A stretch of DNA of 7,070 nt from positions 1-7,070 of the forward strand of contig JAIELM010000310.1 of assembly GCA_019752975.1 (NCBI GenBank), read 5' to 3'. The notes under the pieces were generated by a model. The model was not told where the DNA came from, did no database searches, and saw only the letters and a list, made by a program, of their open reading frames with translations. The DNA is from Undibacterium sp. (GTDB lineage Bacteria > Pseudomonadota > Gammaproteobacteria > Burkholderiales > Burkholderiaceae_D). Position 1 is the stretch's first letter. Every line of letters starts with the position of its first letter. The position numbers and the translations under genes were made by a program. Positions 1 to 6,207 of this stretch are shown here, one piece after another.

Positions 1-117
1 TAGGACTTACGCAAAATTGTGCTGCCTAGACGCAAAGACTAAGGCTAAGGCTAAGGCAGTACCTTAGTACGATGAGGCGAATGCAACAACGGCAGCGTCT
101 GTTTTGCGTAAGTCCTA
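1..117. mobile_element. MITE-like element with 16-bp terminal inverted repeats
   Basis: The first 16 bases (taggacttacgcaaaa, 1-16) are the exact reverse complement of 102-117. After a 4-5 base gap the symmetry resumes: gctgcc at 21-26 matches ggcagc at 91-96, so the arms are about 26 bases with a few mismatches. The interior contains three copies of the hexamer ctaagg (39-56) and a smaller inverted pair, actaagg (38-44) and ccttagt (62-68). There is no open reading frame of useful length. Short size, perfect termini and no transposase are what is seen in miniature inverted-repeat elements moved in trans. Both ends carry a TA, which could be a TA target duplication as in the IS630/Tc1 type, but the left flank lies outside the window, so neither the true end nor a target duplication can be confirmed. 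Confidence 0.7.
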
Positions 118-120
118 AGC

Positions 121-137
121 AACCCCGCTCGGGGTTT
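121..137 (+). terminator. terminator-like hairpin, weak T-tract
   Basis: A 6-bp stem, aacccc (121-126) with ggggtt (131-136), closes a gctc tetraloop and is followed by only one more T before ggt. The GC-rich stem is typical of a rho-independent terminator, but the T-tract is poor. It would end transcription of a gene lying to the left of the window, with the 117-bp element sitting between that gene and its terminator. It could also simply be a remnant palindrome. Confidence 0.35.
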
Positions 138-267
138 GGTACGGCCGATGCCACCACAGCACAAGGCGGTCAAGCAATCCGCGTGGCTGAAGTCGTCCCT
201 ACCTAAGCACCAATCCGAGATGCATCACGCACGTTTTATTTTCGTCTTTTTTACTGTAGATCTTTTA

Positions 268-2565
268 ATGAACACCAAAATCCCGTCCCAAATTAGTCGG
301 AAAACGCGACTACAACGCTGCCTACAACGCGGCCTACAACTACTCACGTTGAGCAGTTTTTGCATCGCTACCTCACTCACCGTAGTTGAGGTCGCACATG
401 CACAAAATTCCTTGACTATACCCAAAGCAAAACAACGCCCAGTATTAGCCGATTATGTGAACGAATTACCGCTTGAGCACGGTGTCGAAGTCAAGGACTT
501 TCGCCAATATCGACCCGGCAATGGCACGCCCTCAAGTCGTGATACGAAAGCTTATCTCTCCTATGACGACAACTATTTTTATGCCGTTTTTGTCGCCAAA
601 GCCGACCCTAAATCAGTACGCGCCCATATCGCTAAACGTGAAAATATCATGGGGGATGATGAAGTAGTATTAGAGCTAGATACTTTTCACGACAAACAGA
701 GATCCTTTATTTTTCACGTCAATCCCTATGGTGTGCAATTTGATGGGCGACGTACCGAAGGTCAAGGCAGTGACTATAATTTTGATACGCAATGGGAATC
801 CGATGGACAAATAACTGAGAGTGGTTTTGTCACCATGATGGCGATTCCGTTTAAGAGTCTACGCTTTAAAGCAGACGATGTTCAACATTGGGGAATCGCC
901 GTTGGCAGCATCATTGGTGGTGTCAATGAATGGTCTTTCTGGCCGACGATCAGCAATCAAAAAGCCGGCTTTGTTCCACAGATGGCTGACATCAGTATTC
1001 CTGTCAAATTAACCCCGGGGCGCAATATTCAGTTCATCCCTTCTCTCTATTCCGGTAGCAGTAAAATATTAAATCAGACCGATAGTGAACATCCATTTTG
1101 GCAAAACGAAAATAAGTCCCGCGTAGGTCTAGACGCTAAATGGGTGTTAGGCGAGGCCATCGCTTTGGATTTAACGGTTAACCCTGATTTTAGTGAAGTT
1201 GAATCGGATGAGCCACAAGCCCTAGTCAACAAACGCTATGACACGCTATTTCCAGAGAAACGTCCTTTCTTCTTAGAAAACGCCGGTTTTTTTCAAACCC
1301 CACAACCCTTGTTTTTTTCTCGCCGCATCGCTGAGCCAAAAGCGGGCGCACGCTTAACTGGACGCGAAGGAAATTGGTCATTTGGTAGTCTAGTGATGGA
1401 CGACACGGCTGCTGGAAAAATGTTGGAAACCGATGATCGCAATTACGGAAAAAAAGCGAACATCGTGGTGGCTAGACTACAAAATGACTTTACTAAGGAT
1501 TCGAACGCCGGCATTTTATTCACCGATTATCAGTTGGGTCGTACCAGTAATCGTGTCGCGAGCACAGATCTACTTCATCAATTTGACGCCAATTGGGCGC
1601 TCAAGGCGCAATTGGCGCATAGCCAAAGCAAAGCGGAAAATACCAACGCGATGAGTGGCAATCTGGGTTATCTAGAACTAAAACACACAGGACGAAATTT
1701 TAACTACACTGCAAAATACTTGGATATAGGCAGCAATTTTGACAGCACTTTAGCTTTTCTACCGCGCACGGATATACGCCAAATCTCGCAAACGACACGC
1801 TATGTATGGGATATCGAAGATTCAAAATGGTTCTTGATGGCAGGTCCTCAATTTAAAGGAGAAGTCACCAAAGATCACCAAAACAAGGTGCAAGATTGGA
1901 CTGCGGAGAGCATGTTGGTGGTGAATACCACCTATTCAACCGACTTCGTTTTTGTGGGGCAAAATACCTATGAGCTTTTTGACGGAAAGCAATATCAAAA
2001 ATTTGGCTATGGTTATAAAATCGCTTCAGATTTACTTCCTTGGCTATCTTTCACGATCGTGCAAGGCGGCGACGAATTAATCAATTACGCGCCCGCGAAA
2101 AATCAAGTATCTAGCTTAAACGATGCGAAAGACTTGTCGATCACGCTGAATTTCAAACCCCATTCACAACTCAAAATTGATGAGACTCTACTGGTCAATC
2201 ATTTGCATAGCAGAGGTGCGATGTATGGACAGCCTTCGAACAGTCTCATTTATAAAGACACGGTATTTCGCAGTAAAATTTCATATCAACACAATCGCTT
2301 TCTGGGTGCTCGTTTGATCTTTGATTACCATAAGCTGCAAGCGAATCCATTTTTAAGTGCCCTGAAGCCGGGCAAGCGTCTAAATACCGATCTGCAATTA
2401 AGTTATGTGCTCGATCCCGGCACGACTTTCTACGCGGGTTATGCCGATGTGAAAGAAAATGTCGCCTTGATCGGCAATCCAAAAATTTTGCGAGATACCG
2501 AAAACCTTAACTTAAAAACCGGGCGCAATATCTTTGTCAAGATGAATTATCTCTTTCAGATGTAG
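268..2565 (+). CDS. DUF5916 protein with CBM9-like N-terminal domain, probable outer-membrane barrel
   Basis: The protein has 765 residues. Residues 1-45 form a signal peptide: a basic stretch (RKTRLQRCLQR), a hydrophobic core (LQLLTLSSFCIATSLTVV, 23-40) and a signal peptidase I site after AHA (43-45). Residues of about 60-250 look like the CBM9-like β-sandwich found in this family (AYLSYDDNYFYAVFVA; DDEVVLELDTF; FIFHVNPYGVQFDG; WPTISNQKAGFVPQMADI). From about 253 to the end is the DUF5916 region with its hallmarks NPDFSEVESD (305-314), FPEKRPFFLENAGFF (328-342) and FFSRR (349-353). Alternating hydrophobic strands up to FVKMNYLFQM suggest a β-barrel in the outer membrane. Length fits the family. 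The biochemical function is unknown; glycan binding or transport is only a guess from the CBM9-like fold. Start choice: the frame stays open upstream (ATG at 220, TTG at 136), but ATG 268 gives the best signal peptide. None of the three has a convincing Shine-Dalgarno, so the exact start is uncertain. Confidence 0.85.
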   Translation: MNTKIPSQISRKTRLQRCLQRGLQLLTLSSFCIATSLTVVEVAHAQNSLTIPKAKQRPVLADYVNELPLEHGVEVKDFRQYRPGNGTPSSRDTKAYLSYDDNYFYAVFVAKADPKSVRAHIAKRENIMGDDEVVLELDTFHDKQRSFIFHVNPYGVQFDGRRTEGQGSDYNFDTQWESDGQITESGFVTMMAIPFKSLRFKADDVQHWGIAVGSIIGGVNEWSFWPTISNQKAGFVPQMADISIPVKLTPGRNIQFIPSLYSGSSKILNQTDSEHPFWQNENKSRVGLDAKWVLGEAIALDLTVNPDFSEVESDEPQALVNKRYDTLFPEKRPFFLENAGFFQTPQPLFFSRRIAEPKAGARLTGREGNWSFGSLVMDDTAAGKMLETDDRNYGKKANIVVARLQNDFTKDSNAGILFTDYQLGRTSNRVASTDLLHQFDANWALKAQLAHSQSKAENTNAMSGNLGYLELKHTGRNFNYTAKYLDIGSNFDSTLAFLPRTDIRQISQTTRYVWDIEDSKWFLMAGPQFKGEVTKDHQNKVQDWTAESMLVVNTTYSTDFVFVGQNTYELFDGKQYQKFGYGYKIASDLLPWLSFTIVQGGDELINYAPAKNQVSSLNDAKDLSITLNFKPHSQLKIDETLLVNHLHSRGAMYGQPSNSLIYKDTVFRSKISYQHNRFLGARLIFDYHKLQANPFLSALKPGKRLNTDLQLSYVLDPGTTFYAGYADVKENVALIGNPKILRDTENLNLKTGRNIFVKMNYLFQM
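310..340 (+). repeat. 12-bp in-frame tandem repeat in the signal-peptide coding region
   Basis: The unit ctacaacgc(t/g)gc occurs at 310-321 and 322-333, followed by a partial copy ctacaac at 334-340. Because 12 is a multiple of three, it is read as LQRC, LQRG, LQ in the basic n-region of the signal peptide of the DUF5916 protein. Copy-number change would lengthen or shorten the n-region and its charge without breaking the frame. Confidence 0.75.
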
Positions 2566-2571
2566 AGCGAA

Positions 2572-2639
2572 ATCACGCCAGATCACACTATGATGGGATT
2601 GCCCTTGCGGGCATCTATCATGATGTTTTTTGGCGTGAT
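2572..2639. terminator. 68-nt imperfect hairpin just behind the DUF5916 gene
   Basis: The base of the hairpin is a perfect 9-bp stem, atcacgcca (2572-2580) with tggcgtgat (2631-2639), starting 7 nt after the TAG stop. After an internal loop, a second imperfect helix pairs about 2586-2599 with 2614-2625 (core atgat/atcat). The apex is gccc-ttgc-gggc (2601-2612). The position suggests a 3' end or transcript-stabilising structure for the upstream gene. No T-run directly follows the outer stem on either strand, so it is not a textbook intrinsic terminator. A dispersed palindromic repeat of the REP type is an alternative reading. Confidence 0.5.
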
Positions 2640-2661
2640 AGAGGATTTTGTAGCATGTAAC

Positions 2662-2828
2662 GTAATTATTCAGCCCACTAAGGCATCTAATGAAAATCTT
2701 AAAACCCCTCAACGCCGAGACGCAGAGACGCCGAGGAGCGCAGAGGTTTTCTCCGATTTTCTCAGCGTCTCAGCGTCTCGGCGTTGAGGGGTTTTTACGT
2801 TCAAGGCTATGGGCGGCTGAATAATTAC
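2662..2828. repeat. repeat element A: 13-bp inverted repeats framing a 96-nt hairpin
   Basis: The outer ends are perfect 13-bp inverted repeats, gtaattattcagc (2662-2674) and gctgaataattac (2816-2828). Inside lies a long hairpin (2701-2796). Bases 2701-2722 (aaaacccctcaacgccgaga plus cg) pair perfectly with 2774-2795, and the stem continues with only isolated mismatches (A2724/A2772, C2732/A2764) to about 2735/2761. The loop is around 2740-2758. The sequence is built from variations on the gcagagacgc / cagcgtctc theme. Each stem exit is followed by T-rich sequence (ggggttttt on plus, ggggtttt on minus), so it could act as a bidirectional terminator between the convergent genes. No protein is encoded with any credibility. 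Confidence 0.75.
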
Positions 2829-3019
2829 ACCAATTCTAATTAAATAGTGCGATATTTTTTTAGATTTTGAACCTGGGTTGAAAAACGAAAACCCTTCAAC
2901 GCCGAGGCGCAGAGATATAGAGGAACGCAGAGATTTTCTCCGGCTTTCTCAGCGCCTCAGCGCCTCAGCGTTGAGGGGTTTTTAATGAAGAATTAATATT
3001 GTATTTAATTCGGATTGGT
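2829..3019. repeat. repeat element B: imperfect 18-bp inverted repeats framing a second 95-nt hairpin
   Basis: It begins at the base after element A ends. The outer arms are accaattctaattaaata (2829-2846) and tatttaattcggattggt (3002-3019), complementary at 16 of 18 positions. The core hairpin (2888-2982) pairs aaaacccttcaacgccgagg and following bases (2888-2910) with 2960-2982 at 21 of 23 positions, one mismatch being a G·U-type wobble. The core is in the same orientation as that of element A and shares its loop sequence closely (cgcagag-ttttctccg-tttctcagcg). The central part of the stem is weaker than in A (2915-2919 against 2951-2955). T-rich sequence follows the stem on both strands (ggggttttt on plus; gggttttcgttttt on minus), so it probably also terminates the minus-strand peptidase transcript. 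Confidence 0.72.
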
Positions 3020-3039
3020 ATCGCCAGAGAGAAAACACA

Positions 3040-4677
3040 TTAATTCCCTCGCGTTGACTCCTTAGGCAAAGGCTTACGCGGTAGCATTTCATCGCGATTG
3101 GCTGCGTGCGCTACAAAGCTGGCCATGATGATGGCCGCTTGCATCATGTCGCCCTTTTGTACCTTGTCGAAAACATCCATATTGGAGTGATGGGTGCGGC
3201 TATCGTAGTCCATCGGGTCTTGGATGAATTGAAAGCCAGGTACACCTACATCTTCAAAGGCTTCGTGATCGGTGCCGTCAGTATTTTTCATGGTACTAGT
3301 GGTGGCACCGAGATCGCGGAAAGGCGCGAGCCAAGCGTCGAAAATGGGTTGGACTTGAAGATTGTTTTCGGTATAAATTCCGCGAATTTTGCCGTAGCCA
3401 TTGTCGAGGTTAAAGTAAGCGGAGATTTTGTTGTGCAAAGGTTTGAGCTTGAGAGCCGGAGTATCTTTTTCGTCCTGTTTTTCGTTTATTTTGGCATCCT
3501 TCTTAGGCTCATTAAATTCCGCGACATATTTTTTGATGAAGTCTTTAGAACCGAGCAAACCTTGTTCTTCACCACCCCATAAACCGATGCGTATGGTGCG
3601 GCGCGGTTTGAAGCCCACTGCCTTGAGGATGCGCATCGCCTCCATCGCCACCGCGACCCCAGCGCCGTTGTCAGTTGCTCCTGTGCCGCCGTGCCAAGAG
3701 TCTAAATGACCACCTAACATAACGACTTCTTCTTTTTTGTCGCTACCAGGAAAATCAGCAAAAACATTGATGGAATTTGCTGGATCTTCCTGACTGAAAT
3801 TGACTTGCACGTCGAGTTCCAATTCGACTTCTTTTTTGCTGTTGACTAAGCGGTACAAGCGATTATAGTTTTCCGCTGCCATGACTACAGAGGCGAAAGT
3901 ATAGGGTGGCGCGTCATTTTTAAACGAGCCACCTTCTTGGACAAATACCGTGCCGTCGTGACTGTACGATGCGAACACGGTGGCTAATACCTTTTCCTCG
4001 ATGAAGTAAGGTAAAAGTTTTTTGGAAAATTCACCAGCTTTGGCGGCTGCCGCAGCGTTAAAAGGCGGGCGATTGGGCGCCGGCTCATCGTTTTTGGGAT
4101 CAATGAGATCGTGAGCCGCAATGTCTGCCAGTTCCTTTTCGGTGTAGCGACTGGCGTCTGCTTTCATTTGCGGTTTGGTCGGAGCAGGTGGCGTGCGGAG
4201 TAAAACTACGCCATTCAGTTTGCCTTTCCATTTGGCGAGATCTTCCTCGTTCTCAAATTTGGCATAGACCACTTTGGCGCGTTTGATTCCGTCAGTGCTG
4301 CCTGTCCATGCACGCGGTATTGCAATCAATTCTGCTTTGGCTGGGGTAAGCATGCGTATGCTGGATTTTTCTATGCTCCAGCTTTTACCAAACGGTGCGA
4401 AGCTCTCGGTGTGGGCGTTCTGCATGCCCATTTCTGTGAGCTGTGCTTTGGTCCATTCTCCCGCTTTTCTGAGGCCAGGCGAGCCAGTTAAGCGTGGGCC
4501 GATTTCATCGGTGAGTGTGCTCAAAGTTTGCATGACTTGGGAGCGATTCATTCCTTCGTCGCGAATTTTGTTGATCAGTGCTAGGTCGACTTTTTCGTCA
4601 GCGGCATAAGCACCGAGACTGGCAAGGCAATAAATGGAGGAGATCAGTAAGCGTATTGAGATATGTTTCGATGGCAT
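3040..4677 (-). CDS. exported M28-family zinc metallopeptidase (carboxypeptidase Q / aminopeptidase type)
   Basis: The protein has 545 residues. The N-terminus (MPSKHISIRLLI…CLASLGAYAADEK) is a signal peptide with probable cleavage after AYA, so the enzyme should act in the periplasm or outside the cell. Residues of about 120-290 resemble an inserted PA domain (AWTGSTDGIKRAKVVYAKF; GKLNGVVLLRTP). The peptidase domain follows with the two-zinc M28 ligands in order: His324 and Asp336 (GGHLDSWHGGTGATDNGAG), catalytic Glu370 with ligand Glu371 (WGGEEQGLLGS), Asp425 (NLDNGYG) and His496 or His497 (SRTHHSNMD). The full active-site set is present, so the enzyme should be functional. A Lys/Asp/Glu-rich segment at about 389-417 looks like an inserted surface loop. 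The family removes amino acids or dipeptides from peptides; the exact specificity cannot be read from sequence. The start was set at 4677, not the in-frame ATG at 4731, because AGGA lies 9 nt before it and the signal peptide is then of normal length. The gene faces the DUF5916 gene and diverges from metX. Confidence 0.9.
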   Translation of the reverse strand: MPSKHISIRLLISSIYCLASLGAYAADEKVDLALINKIRDEGMNRSQVMQTLSTLTDEIGPRLTGSPGLRKAGEWTKAQLTEMGMQNAHTESFAPFGKSWSIEKSSIRMLTPAKAELIAIPRAWTGSTDGIKRAKVVYAKFENEEDLAKWKGKLNGVVLLRTPPAPTKPQMKADASRYTEKELADIAAHDLIDPKNDEPAPNRPPFNAAAAAKAGEFSKKLLPYFIEEKVLATVFASYSHDGTVFVQEGGSFKNDAPPYTFASVVMAAENYNRLYRLVNSKKEVELELDVQVNFSQEDPANSINVFADFPGSDKKEEVVMLGGHLDSWHGGTGATDNGAGVAVAMEAMRILKAVGFKPRRTIRIGLWGGEEQGLLGSKDFIKKYVAEFNEPKKDAKINEKQDEKDTPALKLKPLHNKISAYFNLDNGYGKIRGIYTENNLQVQPIFDAWLAPFRDLGATTSTMKNTDGTDHEAFEDVGVPGFQFIQDPMDYDSRTHHSNMDVFDKVQKGDMMQAAIIMASFVAHAANRDEMLPRKPLPKESTRGN

Positions 4678-4686
4678 GGAAGCTGG

Positions 4687-4690
4687 TCCT
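4687..4690 (-). promoter_or_regulatory. Shine-Dalgarno AGGA for the M28 peptidase gene
   Basis: On the minus strand AGGA lies 9 nt before the ATG at 4677. The alternative ATG at 4731 is preceded by gcgccttc with no purine-rich motif. This decides the start in favour of 4677. Confidence 0.6.
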
Positions 4691-4691
4691 A

Positions 4692-4726
4692 TTTTGTGTA
4701 TATTTTTGTGTGTATTTTTGGGTATA
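4692..4726. repeat. three imperfect 11-12 bp T-rich repeats in the peptidase leader
   Basis: The plus strand reads ttttgtgtata (4692-4702), tttttgtgtgta (4703-4714) and tttttgggtata (4715-4726). On the minus strand these are AT-rich CAAAAA-TATAC-type units just upstream of the M28 Shine-Dalgarno. The region may contain the peptidase promoter, but no -10/-35 pair stands out. Confidence 0.5.
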
Positions 4727-4830
4727 TTCATGAAGGCGCGATCGGTTTGCTTGAATAGGCATAGTGACCACCGTCTTCGGGAGCAGGGGTAGACTGTAGT
4801 AAGTTACTAAAAGTTCCTTGGTCTACGCTG

Positions 4831-4880
4831 CCTGCAATGGCGAGGCTGCAATGGCGAGCCTGCAATGGCGAGCCTACAAT
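4831..4880. repeat. 14-bp tandem repeat, 3.6 copies
   Basis: The unit (c/g)ctgcaatggcgag occurs at 4831-4844, 4845-4858 and 4859-4872, with a partial diverged copy cctacaat at 4873-4880. Only the first base of copy 2 differs among the three full copies, so the expansion looks recent. It lies in the non-coding spacer between the divergent M28 and metX genes. A 15-codon frame starting at 4837 runs through it but has no ribosome binding site. Confidence 0.85.
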
Positions 4881-4950
4881 TTGACTAGCAAGCCAGACTT
4901 CGTTATCCTATGCGCCATAGCGCCGATTTGAAATCAGCTTGCGGGCGCTT

Positions 4951-4981
4951 TTGCTAGTTTCTGGACTGTGCAAAATAAAAT
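4951..4981 (+). promoter_or_regulatory. candidate sigma-70 promoter for metXW
   Basis: TTGCTA (4951-4956, 4 of 6 matches to the -35 box) and TAAAAT (4976-4981, 5 of 6 matches to the -10 box) are separated by 19 nt, longer than the ideal 17. They lie about 75 nt before the metX start, which would give a leader of roughly 65-70 nt. AT-richness alone could explain the -10 match. Confidence 0.3.
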
Positions 4982-5021
4982 AAATACGGCTAAAGCGAGT
5001 GCGCAACTCTTCTTTCTTTAG

Positions 5022-5045
5022 CCCTCCACTTTTCGTCTTAGAGGG
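5022..5045 (+). promoter_or_regulatory. metX ribosome binding site inside a possible masking hairpin
   Basis: The metX Shine-Dalgarno gaggg (5041-5045) sits 10 nt before the ATG at 5056. It is exactly complementary to ccctc at 5022-5026, giving a 5-bp stem with a 14-nt loop. Flanking ttt (5017-5019) and aaa (5046-5048) could extend it across a small bulge. The Shine-Dalgarno supports the start; the hairpin is only a possible translational control. Confidence 0.45.
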
Positions 5046-5055
5046 AAAATCATTC

Positions 5056-6207
5056 ATGCCATCCATAGGGATAGTGACACCACAGGTGTTTCACTTTACA
5101 GAAGCCTTACTGCTGCAAAGCGGCGCTAGCATTGGCGATTACCAGCTTATGGTAGAAACGTATGGCACTCTCAATACAGAAAAATCGAATGCGGTTTTGG
5201 TCTGTCACGCTTTAAATGCCTCGCATCATGTGGCCGGTTTCTATGCTGATCAGCCTAATAACCTTGGCTGGTGGGACAATATGGTGGGGCCGGGTAAGCC
5301 GCTCGACACCAATCAATTCTTTGTCATCGGCATTAATAATCTCGGTTCTTGTTTTGGCTCGACTGGCCCCATGCATGCCAATCCCGCCACTGGAAAACCT
5401 TATGGTGCAGACTTTCCCGTCGTCACGGTAGAAGATTGGGTGCACGCGCAAGCGCGGGTGGCGGATCGGTTAGGCATACAAAAATTTGCCGCTGTCATGG
5501 GCGGCTCCTTAGGTGGCATGCAGGCTTTGGCATGGAGCATCTTATTTCCTGAACGCTTAGCGCATTGTGTGGTGATCGCCTCGACCCCTAAATTGTCGAC
5601 ACAAAATATTGCTTTTAACGACGTCGCAAGGCAAGCAATTTTGACTGATCCAGAGTTTCATGGAGGTGATTTTTATGCGCATGATACGGTACCCAAAAAT
5701 GGCCTCAAAGTAGCGCGCATGGTTGGTCATATTACCTATCTGTCTAATGACGATATGGCAGAAAAATTTGGCCGCGAACTTAAAACCGGCGAGTACCAAT
5801 TTGGTTATGGGGTCGAGTTTGAAATTGAATCTTACCTACGCTATCAGGGTGATAAATTCTCTAATTATTTCGACGCTAACACCTATCTTTTAATTACCAA
5901 GGCACTTGATTATTTTGATCCTGCACGTGCTTTTGCTGGCGATTTAAGTAAAGCTTTAGCTCATGTTAAAGCCAAATTTCTCTTGGTTTCGTTTACCACC
6001 GATTGGCGGTTTTCGCCCGAGCGTAGCCGTGAAATTGTCAAAGCCTTGGTCGACAATAGAAGCACCGTGAGCTACGCCGAAATCGATGCACCCAATGGTC
6101 ACGATGCCTTTTTACAGGAGGATGCACGTTACCTCAATTTAGTCGCCGCATATTATCAAGCGGTAAATCAAGAGCTAAATCACGGAGTAATGAGGGAGCT
6201 CGCATGA
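5056..6207 (+). CDS. metX: homoserine O-acyltransferase MetX (probably succinyl-transferring)
   Basis: The protein has 383 residues, the usual length for MetX. It transfers an acyl group from CoA to the hydroxyl of L-homoserine in the cytoplasm, the first committed step of methionine synthesis. It is an α/β-hydrolase-fold enzyme: the oxyanion-region motif HALNASHH is at 51-58, the nucleophile Ser151 is in GGSLGGMQ, the acid is Asp316 ([11 protein letters not shown]) and the base is His349 (NGHDAF). The family motifs [14 protein letters not shown] and [12 protein letters not shown] are intact. Many betaproteobacterial MetX proteins are now classed as succinyltransferases (EC 2.3.1.46) and not acetyltransferases (EC 2.3.1.31); the acyl donor is therefore inferred, not read. 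The start at 5056 matches the family N-terminus ([10 protein letters not shown]) and has a gaggg Shine-Dalgarno; a GTG-started 19-codon extension from 4999 was dismissed. Its stop overlaps the metW start. Confidence 0.96.
   Translation: MPSIGIVTPQVFHFTEALLLQSGASIGDYQLMVETYGTLNTEKSNAVLVCHALNASHHVAGFYADQPNNLGWWDNMVGPGKPLDTNQFFVIGINNLGSCFGSTGPMHANPATGKPYGADFPVVTVEDWVHAQARVADRLGIQKFAAVMGGSLGGMQALAWSILFPERLAHCVVIASTPKLSTQNIAFNDVARQAILTDPEFHGGDFYAHDTVPKNGLKVARMVGHITYLSNDDMAEKFGRELKTGEYQFGYGVEFEIESYLRYQGDKFSNYFDANTYLLITKALDYFDPARAFAGDLSKALAHVKAKFLLVSFTTDWRFSPERSREIVKALVDNRSTVSYAEIDAPNGHDAFLQEDARYLNLVAAYYQAVNQELNHGVMRELA
6192..6198 (+). promoter_or_regulatory. Shine-Dalgarno of metW, inside the metX 3' end
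   Basis: GAGGGAG ends 5 nt before the metW ATG at 6204, within the last codons of metX. Together with the ATGA stop/start overlap it points to translational coupling. Confidence 0.7.

Larger units (their letters stand above)
4727..5020. other. divergent spacer between the M28 gene and metX
   Basis: Apart from the repeats listed separately, this stretch has no credible gene. It contains several small symmetrical sites: gcgc-cata-gcgc (4912-4923), gattt-g-aaatc (4925-4935), and a wider pair actagcaa (4884-4891) with ttgctagt (4951-4958) that would bring the first two into one stem-loop region. These are possible operators or leader structures, but none matches a methionine regulator site that I recognise. 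Confidence 0.5.

Noticed and set aside
136..267. Upstream extension of the DUF5916 frame to TTG 136 or ATG 220
   Set aside because: The extension would start inside or just behind a terminator-like hairpin, has no Shine-Dalgarno and would bury the signal peptide behind 16-44 extra residues.
2512..2787. Short open frames on both strands (2590-2787 plus, 2512-2712 minus)
   Set aside because: They run through the hairpin repeats, and their products are low-complexity readings of the repeat (for example PQRRDAETPRSAE).
2701..2982. CRISPR array
   Set aside because: Only two units, each a long palindrome, spaced by ~90 nt with their own inverted ends; no regular short repeat/spacer pattern and no cas genes.
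3106..3582. 158-codon plus-strand open frame
   Set aside because: It lies wholly antisense to the M28 peptidase, which has a complete set of catalytic motifs; the translated product has no recognisable domain and no ribosome binding site was evident.
4274..4609. 111-codon plus-strand open frame
   Set aside because: It is antisense to the N-terminal half of the M28 peptidase, a shadow of its codon use.
4837..4884. 15-codon open frame through the 14-bp repeat
   Set aside because: No ribosome binding site; the frame is explained by the tandem repeat.
4999..5055. GTG-started 19-codon N-terminal extension of MetX
   Set aside because: It would contain the Shine-Dalgarno of ATG 5056, and the family N-terminus begins at MPSIGIV.
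4732..5055. SAM riboswitch or MetR/MetJ site before metX
   Set aside because: No SAM-I, SAM-II or SAH-type conserved core was recognised, and no TGAA-N5-TTCA or MetJ box was found; tgaaatcagcttg fails the second half-site.
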